Positions 55,247 through 64,000 of a DNA stretch of 64,000 bases are shown piece after piece; the first letter of the stretch is position 1; each line of letters opens with the position of its first letter. A program made the position numbers and the translations under genes. This DNA comes from Morella rubra (Eukaryota; Streptophyta; Magnoliopsida; Fagales; Myricaceae). Location of the stretch: positions 62,001 to 126,000 of the forward strand of contig RXIC02000048.1 in the NCBI GenBank assembly GCA_003952965.2. The letters are read 5' to 3'. The notes under the pieces were generated by a model that was given only the letters and a program-made list of their open reading frames with translations, was not told where the DNA came from and ran no database searches.

Positions 55247-58200
55247 CTAACATGACCTAATGAAAGCATGGGGAAACAGTCTGGGGAGAATTGAATTTTT
55301 CGCTTTTATGAGTAGTGCAAATGTCCCATAACAGGGGATGTGAAGAACAGCCATGCAAAAGTACCTGCGAATTAAACACACTGATTAGATTCTTTCTAAC
55401 TGAAGGTGAAACAAGATTGACGAAAACGATGGCAAAATTATACCATAAAGGAGCCCAGGGAGTATCTAGGTCGAGGAAAGGATATGGCCACCTGGGAGAG
55501 AATCAAGATAAATTAAAAAGCTCTTCCACCAAAACATCAGACGATAGAAAGTATTTTACTGATTGAAAATGGCAAAAAAAGAAAAAGGGTGACGGAGTAA
55601 ATTGTCCATACCATGACATCCCGCAGGCGTGAAGTATCCACTGGACAGTAACATAGACACAGCTCCAGATCACAAAATATGCAGCCCGGAACCAAGGAAA
55701 TGGCTGAAAAAACAAGGTGGAGTAGGCGTATTTAGAACTGTGAATGGCTGTAATCTTCTATGTACTCTACCTGAAAATAGTACTGATCGGGAAATCCTAT
55801 CCAATCAGTTTCACCTTTACCATGATGTACGCTGCTCACATACCATTACATATCTGTCTGTATCTGTTTCTTTTCTCAGAGTTTAAAGAGCATACTATCG
55901 CATAGGAACCATGTACAGGAGTTCCCACAGAAATCAATATACTTTTCCACGTATTACTATGTGACACTTACAAGGCTATTAAGTGAGGTATCCAGAAGAA
56001 GGAAAAACGCATTCAGGGTGTGCATGAAACCCATCAACTGCCAAAAATAAAACAATAGGAAATCAGTGAGGACAAATTTAGACATTCACCTGGCTACTTT
56101 TGGTGCTAGATAGAGAGAATTAGAATAAGTGAAGGCACTTTAAAAGCGTTGCAAACATTTCTTCGTATGATAGAAAGCTTTCAGAAGTGGAAGCTCACCA
56201 GGTTTAGGTAAAGATGTGCATCTGATAAAAAGGGGACAATAACACACCAAAACACAACGTCTGTAAGGATAACAGCACCACCGCAAGTCTGTTTCAAATG
56301 ATGTGGTTAATAACATATTCATTAACAACCGTAAGAAGAAGAATTCAAAATGCTATAGGAATAAGTCAACAGTTTCAGAAAAGGCCAGAGAGTCGAGGCA
56401 TGGATGGACTAACCTGATATGCCACTTGCATTAGATATCCCCAAAATCCTGCTCTTTGCTGAATCTCCTCTTCAGCATAGCGGCTTTGCAACTTGATGGT
56501 ACCCTTAATCTCTATTTCCCTGTAGGCATTAGAGTTTGTGGATCTACTCTCTTCCAAATCCCTTCTCTGGAACTCCGTCCTTGTCCCATTTCCAAGCGCA
56601 GATTTTTGTGAGGATAGCCAACAGCCATATGCAGATACAATGGTCCCAAGCTGCACAGATATTCGTGTGGTAGAGTGTAAAGCAGATAGAAACTATGTTG
56701 CTTCTATTTCTTTCACAAATTTCCCAGAGCTTTTGGAAGAAGTAGGAGCCAATATAAACTGTCGAGCTGAAAAATATGAAAAACATCTAGGAATATGGTG
56801 CTTGACATACCGCAAAGTAGACCATAACTAACGCAAATGTCCACCTGCAGAACAATTACATCAAATTAGAAACAGCTTCAGATGTCATGACTTGTAAAGT
56901 TTCAAACACTTCCAGTACCCGTAAGAGATAAGATGTTTAGACAAACACTGAGGTCTAATAACTCTTTTGAGCTTCTTCAAAATCTGACAGATAAGCTTCA
57001 AGGTAAACTTTTCAAATCTTTTGTCAACAGCAAAATGGAGGGTAGAATTTGAAATATGAAGAGTGATTTCAGTATGTAAAACAGAGGAAAAAAGGGTTTG
57101 ATGTAAGGCCTGAATGTCATTCAGCATCCTAGCCAAGGAACACAAAAGCTGTAAAAATGAGAGGAAAAGAGGATTGGGGTTTCCCAAATGTGGACTCCCC
57201 TAGTCATTTCTATAAGCTGGCTTTGTTTGCAGTCTTTTGATGATAAGTAGTTAAGCCAACATAGTTGCCACGAGGATGATTAGAGTACATATTGACACAC
57301 TTACAATTAGAGCTATTATCGGAAACCATCTTCATTGTCATTTCTGAGACTGGAAAATGTCAAATTGTTGGGCAAAACATAGAGAAGAGTTGGAAGGACA
57401 AAGAGGATTTTACGGGATCATCCAAAGTTTTAGGAGGTTTTGAAGCTGAATGTGCGTGCCCAAAACAAAAAAGTTCGAAGTTGTTAGAGAAGCAACATTG
57501 ACGTGCCTGTCAATAACAGTTCCTCTGGAACTGTCACAGGCAAGGAGACTCTTGAAGACCCTTTTAGAACCTGTTGCAGTCCAGAAAGGGCAACTTCAAC
57601 AGCATTGTGCTAAACGTTCCATCTAGGCCTTTTTATCAGTGGTATATGGTTTTCCTCGCCCATTAGCGGCTTTCTGACTGGGGTAGAGGCTTTTCACCTC
57701 GCTTCTTTCCTGATTTCTCACTTTTCTGCAATTGAATGCCCCGCCAAAACTGGAATAGTCGGGAAGTTTTCTCCTTAATCGGGGCTTCATTACTGGTGAT
57801 TGCCATTTAAATCTCAGCAAGTTATGGTAATCGTGAACTAGTTTGATTGCAACTTACGACAGCTATTTAAGTACAGGACCCTATTAGCCGTTTACAATGA
57901 GGTTCAGAACTCAGTCACACGGTCGCTCGTTGGTTAGGAATGGCTGTGTTTCTATGTGGCATTTGACGAGTTTCGTTACATTTCCCAATTAGAAGCATGT
58001 TCCATGTGGCATGAGCACATTTAAGAGAGAATTAGATATGAATATCTCCAAATTAGCCAAACGAAAGAGGCTATTTATAATCTCAAGAGACAATGCATAT
58101 ATTTAGGAAGGTCTGAGACACGGCAATATCAAGTTATAAAAAAAATTGGTCAAAAAGTACATAAATAAAATTTGCACACTTCAAGTGTCAGCAAAAGGGA

Positions 58201-58549
58201 AGTCTTACTCGGTGTAGTAGAGAAAGACGGATGCATCATAAGCCGCAACATCCCAGGTCAGGAATCCGGCCATGCTCACACAGGATATGAAACGCGTGGC
58301 CAAGAGCCATCCGGGGTGCACCCCTCGCCAACAACTGGTCCATAACTGGGAGGTACTTACATGACCCCTCGGCAGTGCATTCACATAGACATCAGTGTCT
58401 GGTCTAGCCACTAGAAGGCTCTCATAAATGGTGTTATCCTCCCATCTTGAGCTGCCTTCCTTCCTCCATATCACCCATAAGGCACCACAGAAGGAAAAGA
58501 AAACAATGCCAAAACAGACAAAGTCATACCAGTACACTTGTAATCCCAT
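55247..58549 (-). CDS. Polytopic membrane protein of the plant AT1G10660-like family, eight exons
   Basis: Eight exons join in frame with GT/AG introns: 58,549-58,209, 56,844-56,811 (34 bases), 56,650-56,414, 56,288-56,199, 56,037-55,972, 55,703-55,612, 55,491-55,444 and 55,364-55,247. They total 1,026 bases, or 341 residues. About six hydrophobic segments are visible. Family landmarks are SQLWTSCWRGVHPGWLLATR, YYTEWTFALVMVYF, GTIVSAYGCW, TCGGAVILTDVVFWC, FMHTLNAFFLLLDTSLN, FPWFRAAYFVIWSC and HIPCYG. It resembles uncharacterised plant transmembrane proteins distantly related to animal rolling stone; the biochemical role is unknown. The start at 58,549 (MGLQVYWYDF) is the first ATG of the conserved block. 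No lesion was found. A truncated paralogue lies at 45.2-46.3 kb. Confidence 0.85.
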
Positions 58550-61500
58550 GTCCCTCACCTATGCTCTTACCAATTTTGAGTCACTGTGAGGCCCGCCCAC
58601 ATGAAGAAGACGAAGGCTTACCAGTATTAGATATGAAGTCCTGGGAATGGATTGTGATGATAGCAATCCTCTGTAGAAGATCTAGAACCCGTTTAGTTAG
58701 AGGAGCTGTAGTTGATAGTTTGATACGAGACTGTTAGTTTTGACTGTCTGGTTGAGGATATATTGTATTCACGTTTATGAAAGGGTTAATTATTAATGGA
58801 GTGGGGCAGTCATGTTGACGTTTTGTCGGCGACGAAGTTTGATAAAGAAAGAATGCTAACTTCAAACGTGGGCTAATCAATCTTGTTTTGGCTAGAACGA
58901 AAACTGTTTGGGTAGTGCTGTACTCATTTGGGTTCTCACTTGTCCACGACCAACTGTGATGGTAGATTCGGGAACGTGCTTGTCTCTTGTTTTAGAATTT
59001 TTTTTTCTCTCCTGAAGTTTTCTTGAAGTGGGTCCTCAATTTTAAGCCTTCTGCACTTGTACATACAGTCTCCACAAGGCAGGGAAGCGGCAGGTTGCAC
59101 GACGTTTCTAATTGAAGAAGAAGGGCTGGTCCGGACTGTGAGGAAAAAGGACCGGTACCAAACTATCAACTGTCTCCAAGTCTCTCTCTCTCTCTCTCTC
59201 TGTTGTAAGCATACACTTGAGTCACGTTAAAGACTTTTTGGAATAGGGTCTATTTATCAACCAATTCAGACCAATCAAATGTGCCGTATTAATATATATA
59301 TATAATTTATTCAATACAATAAGCAGGGTAGCTGTCACGAAAATCTGAGACTGAAAAGTGAAACCCTTGGTTGGCACCCATTTTCTCTCTCTCTTTTTTT
59401 TTTTTATGTTTTTTTCTTCTCTAGGCAATAAGGATTTTTTTTTTCCATAAAAAAGGTAGTACAGTAAGCGTAATACGTAGAAGGGCCCAGAAGACCATCT
59501 ACATGACCCAACAGGCTTAAAGCCCTTTTACAACAGTTGAAATGGGCCAAAGGCCCAAATACAAAATTTCGAGTCCAAAGACCCAAGAACAACCACATGA
59601 TCCAGTGATCCGGACACCCAAATCAAGTCAAAAGGCCCGAGAACAACACCTGGATCTACTGATCCGGGAACTCCAAATGGGACCAAAGGCCTGAACAATA
59701 CACGCAACTTTTTGAAAATTCTGGAACTTGAGTGTTCTTTATTCTCTGACTTGGCGCTATGTGGACCTTTTATTTGTGCAACTTTGACCCGCAAACCTGC
59801 CATAGAGTACAAAGAAGACAAGGGGAAAACTTTTGGCTATGTTTGATTGATCTTAAAATTTTTTTAAAATTTTCTAGAATTATAACAAGCCCAAGGAGTC
59901 AGGACTAACCTACAGTTAAAAAGAGTTTTTTCAGTTCCGAATTTCCCTTCCATGCTCTTATAAGAGGCCTGAAAACACAATGGAATACTTGGGTAAGAGC
60001 TTCTTTGGTTCCAACTCATTATTTTGATAATGTCTTTTATCTTTTCAAATTTTGAAAGTCTAATTTTTTAAATAATTTGATAAACTCAAAATACAATTCA
60101 ATTTAAATTTAAAATTTAATACAAAATTACGCCAAGAGTCAAATACTAATACTATTGTTTCTCTCCGAACATCAAGTTATATGAATGTTCTATTTTCAAA
60201 GTGCAAGGTAGAAATCAAGATGTATTTGCAGAGATCAAGACGTGGAAAAACTCAAAGATTAGAAGGTCATTCACAATACAAATGAATTAGTAAATTCCAT
60301 ATGGTTTTTTTTTGTTTACATATATATACACTTTATGTTTTTTACAATTTTTTTTTTTTTAAATTCTATAATTATCCAACACTCTTTAAAGTCTCCTAGA
60401 ATATTTTATAACATGGCTGCCTTTCTTTAATTATATGTGCCTTTGGGTTTCTGGTGTAGTCAGTAGTGCCTTGGGAACGACATCTATTTTAGAAGGAGAA
60501 CAAGTGTACATATTCCGTCACAAATTGCATATTGAATTCAATCAAATGCCCTTGCGGTTCCCTAATGACAGGAACTTGTGAGCGAGTGGAACATTATTAA
60601 GAGCTCAACGTGCATGTCTGGCTGGTAACATCGAATTTGGACACAAATTGAACTTGTTGGATGAGCATGTGTTCTCGCAAATTGCAATTTAAATATATAT
60701 ATTCTTCTTTCCTAAGTCCTCGATATATGGTGATTGATTTGGTGACAAGCCAGCACTTCTCAAGCTGCAGGATACCTCCAAAATTTGCCTACGAAAAGCA
60801 TCTTACGTTCTCTTCTCAACAAAGATTGACTACTTATAAGGAACGTACAGGTTGGGGGTTAAATTTCATAACTTACCTCAAACATGAGCTGTGTGACAAC
60901 TCAAATCTTAGGAGCTTACTAATATTATTATTTTTAAGAGATAAATACACTAACTCCTAAATTTTTATGTTATGGTATTCTCTTTACTTTTTAGAGTTTT
61001 GGGAATCCGGCGTACTATGCCACTAAATTTTAGTCAATTTGGACAAAAAATGGCAGCGTTTTTTTTTGACATGTAATTTTATTTTTATACCTCCAACTCC
61101 TCCTTTTAGTTGAGATTCAATGTTAATGATATAACTGCAAAAATTGTATACCAAAAAGTCATGTGCCGGTCACATGCGCCATGCCACATGTGCTATTTTA
61201 TGTTCTAGTTGAGAGAAAATTTGACGGCATAGACGGTCAAAAATTCAAGAGTGAAATATTTTAAAATTCAAAATTTGGACATCACCTTCAAATTAATAAG
61301 TGAATATATATATATATATCACTTCTTTCAATTTTTGTTATTATTTACAACGACAAAAAGAAAAAGAATATGAAAATCCTTCACCAATTTTCACCGTGCA
61401 CATGTCAAGATACCAAGAAAATCTCTCCTAGTTCTTCCTCATAAAACAGTTCAGTTTTGAACATTCACACAATTACTTATCTTCTGCATGATGGCTAAAT

Positions 61501-61942
61501 GATTTTTTTTTTCCTGGATAATGTCGAGAAACTTGCATTTTAAAGTTAGAACGATAAAAAAAAAAATACTAATCCCTCACAAAACCTGCAAACGTGAACA
61601 TTTGATCCCTCTTTAACCTTATTGTTTGTCTTTGATCTGTGAAAGTGGTATTCCTCAATTTCCTAAAGAGTTTGGAAGGCACATGATACTTGTCCCTCAT
61701 GGTCGGAGAGCCTCATAACAGCAGATGTACGGGTTGTAGCCTGCATGTTCCCTCTTGAGCATGACATAGGTCTTAAGCTTTTGCTTAATATCAAACTGCA
61801 GTCATTTTGGCTTGTTACTTTGAGCGAGAAACGTGGTCCACGCAGAGATCTTATGACAAGCCAAGGAGTGGAATGTATAGCCTGCTCTTGACATATCTTA
61901 ATTGAAAAGCTCCATAGAGTGAACAAAAAAAACTAAACAAAC
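58550..61942. other. Intergenic sequence, no gene recognised
   Basis: The upstream region of the membrane-protein gene is followed by AT-rich sequence. Notable only are a CT microsatellite (59,181-59,201), poly-A/T runs, and a stretch at 59,480-59,830 with repeated AAGGCCC / AAAGGCCCAAA words that may be a decayed TE. Confidence 0.5.
59181..59201. repeat. CT microsatellite
   Basis: About ten CT dinucleotides, roughly 630 bases upstream of the membrane-protein start codon on the - strand. Such pyrimidine tracts are common near plant promoters. Confidence 0.9.
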
Positions 61943-62262
61943 TGTTAAAGATTTAACATGATATTATAGTTATCACGATATCAAAGATATGATATCGTTA
62001 TCAAGATTCAAATTTAAAATGTAAAAATATTCTCCTATTCTGCTCTCCATTGTCTCTATAAATAGAGACCTTCAACTTTGTAATTGTATGGACTTATAAT
62101 ACAAACACAGCTATAAAGAGCTTTTACAGTAAATATAACTTAAATCTCTCTCCTTACTCTTTCTTCTTTCTCCGTTATGTTTCAATCATGTACCGGTTAT
62201 CTTTTCTTTTTTCTTTCACAAACAACCTGCAGAAAACAAACCGACATTTCAAGATGGTATCA
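61943..62262 (+). mobile_element. Copia-type LTR with PBS remnant
   Basis: It starts TGTTAAAG and has a TATA-like TCTATAAATAGAGACC at about 62,055. It ends CATTTCA at 62,251 and is followed after three bases by TGGTATCA, the start of a methionine-tRNA PBS. No gag or pol follows, so it is a truncated 5' end or LTR remnant. No partner LTR was seen in the window. Confidence 0.6.
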
Positions 62263-62311
62263 ATTGAGCATTTGGCAATAGTTTACCCCTTTGAATCTCA
62301 AGTCCATATCC

Positions 62312-62830
62312 TCAACGTTTTACTTCATTACTTAAATGTTCTGCCTCACTGTCTCCCTCTAGATTAGTACAGCAATTTGAGTTCTTAAATAATAGAAGAA
62401 AAATAGCGGAGGACGTGAGCGAGAGAAGCGGGTGAGGCTCGGCCGGAAGAGGGAATGTGCTGAATCTGATGATCGTGGTCTCAACTTCCACAACAGATAA
62501 CAAGCCTTGCTCTCTGTTCCGCGTTCTTTTTCCATTCACAAGTCTTTTTTGTTTTTTTAATCGAAGACTGAAAACATTCTCATTGAAAGCTGAATAGAAA
62601 TTGTCTACAATCCATGTCAGTTCAGTTGCGGGGTCATGTATGACCGGGTAGCCTCCATTATTGTGAATGAGGCCAGCCCAACGACCAAGATAGAAAGCCG
62701 CCCTGTTCGCACCTCTGTTAATATGAGCGATTTTCCATTTCTTTATCTGCTTTAGTTTCTCCATTGCATGTTTCACCTTCTCATGGATGGAACTTTCTGA
62801 CTCTGGTTGCGGAAGCTGGAAGTACTACTT
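62312..62830 (-). pseudogene. RNase H-like fragment (retroelement-derived)
   Basis: The - strand reads PESESSIHEKVKHAMEKL, then WKIAHINRGANRAAFYLGRW and IVDNFYSAFNENVFSL. The pattern of a helix followed by V/I-x-H-I-x-R-x-x-N-x-A-A is that of the C-terminal part of plant RNase H-like (RVT_3 type) domains in LINE-derived proteins. The catalytic N-terminal part is missing. The frame after about 62,560 has no homology. Confidence 0.55.
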
Positions 62831-63417
62831 CCTAGTTCCTAATCCAAAATATACAGTTTCCTGTATTTTTTTATTTTTTTTACAAAAAAAACGATACCTC
62901 TAATTTTATTCAAAAACGTCATTTACAGTAAGGAAAACTCGACATAGTTCCTTGTACCACACTTGGATATTAGATACAGAATATCTTGGTGTGAAATTTA
63001 AGGTCCTATTTATTAAATGAATATATAAAAAAACCATCCTTTCTCTTTCCTTCATTCTTGGGGCAGGGGAAAGCAGAGTGTCACTTTGTTTTAATATGTG
63101 ATTCATTATGGGTCATCACATGAAACACATGATGGAAACGAAACAGTTGGAAGAAGGGTTGGTTGAACAGAGCAAGAGGCTTAACACGTTCACATAGGCA
63201 GACAAGACTGATGGATTTATGACTTGGAAAATACAAAAAGGATAGCATTGCAGATTACAAGGAAAATGCACATGGGGAAGTGCTGGTTACAAGGTTTGAC
63301 TTCAGAAAGTAATTATGGTTTGAATTTTACAAAAAAACTGGAGAAAAATCAACAAGAGAAAGCCAACCATACATATAATATTGGCTCCTCAGAGGAACTG
63401 AGGCAAAACGTTAATTT
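62831..63417. other. Intergenic sequence downstream of the dehydrogenase gene
   Basis: Nothing is recognised. The part adjoining 63,418 would be the 3' UTR of the - strand gene. Confidence 0.5.
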
Positions 63418-64000
63418 TCAGATACCTGAAAAGCCGCGATTAACCACCGTGAATCCTCCATCAACGACCAAGTTGTGGCCACTGATGTAAGCTGATTCAT
63501 CAGAAGCAAAAAACAAGGCAGCCTCCGCAACGTGGTTGGCCTTCAACACAACGCCTTTCAAGTTGGCCGCGGCACAACTATTGGCTTCAACCTCGCTTGG
63601 TTGCAAATTGTAAGCATTACATGAAAGAGGTGTGCCAATACCGAATGGGGATATGCAATTGACTCTAATCCCGTAAGCCCCAAGCTCGCTGCAAGCCCCC
63701 CGGACTAGACCAAGGAGAGCATGTTTGGATGTAGTATATGCATGCGGACCGGCTCCCCCAATTGAGGCAGCCACACTGGCGGTGCAGATGATGGATCCAC
63801 GTATATTTCTACCCACCATAGCACGGGCCGCGTGCTTGATTGTTGCAGCCACTCCACGAACATTTGTGGCCATGGTGTTGTCGAAATCGTTCATGTCAAG
63901 CTCTAGGATGCCAGTTAAGGGACCTATGATTCCAGCATTGCTGAACAAGACATCCAAGCTGCCGTATTTTTCCAAAGCGTAACTCACCGTTTCCTCAACT
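63418..64000 (-). CDS. Short-chain dehydrogenase/reductase, 3' part (5' end beyond the window)
   Basis: The open frame enters from the window edge and stops at 63,418; about 193 residues are visible. Motifs of the classical SDR fold are in order: LDVLFSNAGI (NAG motif), NVRGVAATIKHAARAM, the catalytic Ser in SIICTASVA, Tyr and Lys in YTTSK, RVNCISP, ASDESAYISGHNLVVDGGFT. The C-terminus VDGGFTVVN is typical of plant SDR110C members such as secoisolariciresinol dehydrogenase-like and momilactone synthase-like NAD(P)-dependent enzymes. The substrate cannot be told from sequence. The N-terminal cofactor motif TGxxxGIG is outside the window. No frameshift was seen, so it is probably functional. 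Confidence 0.9.
   Translation of the reverse strand, partial: VEETVSYALEKYGSLDVLFSNAGIIGPLTGILELDMNDFDNTMATNVRGVAATIKHAARAMVGRNIRGSIICTASVAASIGGAGPHAYTTSKHALLGLVRGACSELGAYGIRVNCISPFGIGTPLSCNAYNLQPSEVEANSCAAANLKGVVLKANHVAEAALFFASDESAYISGHNLVVDGGFTVVNRGFSGI

Noticed and set aside
61663-61926. 87-residue - strand frame
   Set aside because: No conserved motif, splice context or neighbour supports it; the length is within chance expectation.
1-64000. tRNA, rRNA or other structured RNA genes
   Set aside because: No cloverleaf with A and B box elements and no rRNA signature was noticed. The tRNA-like strings seen are retrotransposon primer binding sites.

Overview
The window is nuclear DNA of a flowering plant, most likely a woody eudicot. 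Host genes are intron-rich with GT/AG junctions, there are no operons, and most of the sequence is nested transposable elements of plant types (CACTA, hAT, Copia, Gypsy). No species call is made. Coordinates of TE ends and exons were read by eye from terminal repeats, target-site duplications and splice signals; no database search was possible.

Layout. (1) 1-8,818: a tandem array of three copies of a small secreted-protein gene on the + strand. Only the middle copy (3,406-3,786) is intact. The first is split in its last codons by a 1.18 kb solo LTR (27-1,205). The third (8,056-8,818) carries a frameshift, a 452 bp hAT element and then the end of a CACTA element. (2) 8,819-~17,435: CACTA element 1, with a TNPD-type transposase gene and a TNPA-like gene on the - strand, palindromic GC-rich subterminal repeats at both ends, a long AT-rich minisatellite and a G-run tract. 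(3) 17,638-42,373: pieces of what looks like one cyclic nucleotide-gated channel (CNGC) gene on the - strand. The membrane/pore half lies at 40.4-42.4 kb and the C-linker/cyclic-nucleotide-binding half at 17.6-18.6 kb. About 21.7 kb of sequence lies between them, mostly transposons: CACTA element 2 (18,919-31,642), a complete but dead Copia element (33,606-38,415, TSD CCAAC), and a Copia LTR remnant with a MITE inside it. (4) 42,549-53,840: rearranged Gypsy copies around a truncated membrane-protein paralogue. They include an inverted LTR pair forming arms of about 600 bp around a 200 bp loop. (5) 55,247-58,549: an apparently intact eight-exon gene for a 341-residue polytopic membrane protein, the full-length relative of the truncated paralogue. 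(6) 58,550-63,417: mostly featureless sequence with a Copia LTR/PBS remnant and an RNase H fragment. (7) 63,418-64,000: the 3' part of a short-chain dehydrogenase/reductase gene running off the window.

How it fits together. Two or three probably functional host loci survive (the middle secreted-protein copy, the membrane-protein gene and the dehydrogenase). Their tandem or neighbouring relatives have been invaded or truncated by transposons. The points most worth following up are the secreted-protein array with an insertion in the coding part of every copy but one, the CNGC gene split by transposons, the accessory gene duplicated inside CACTA element 2, and the inverted-repeat Gypsy LTR that could make a long hairpin RNA. 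No clearly undescribed biological system was identified.
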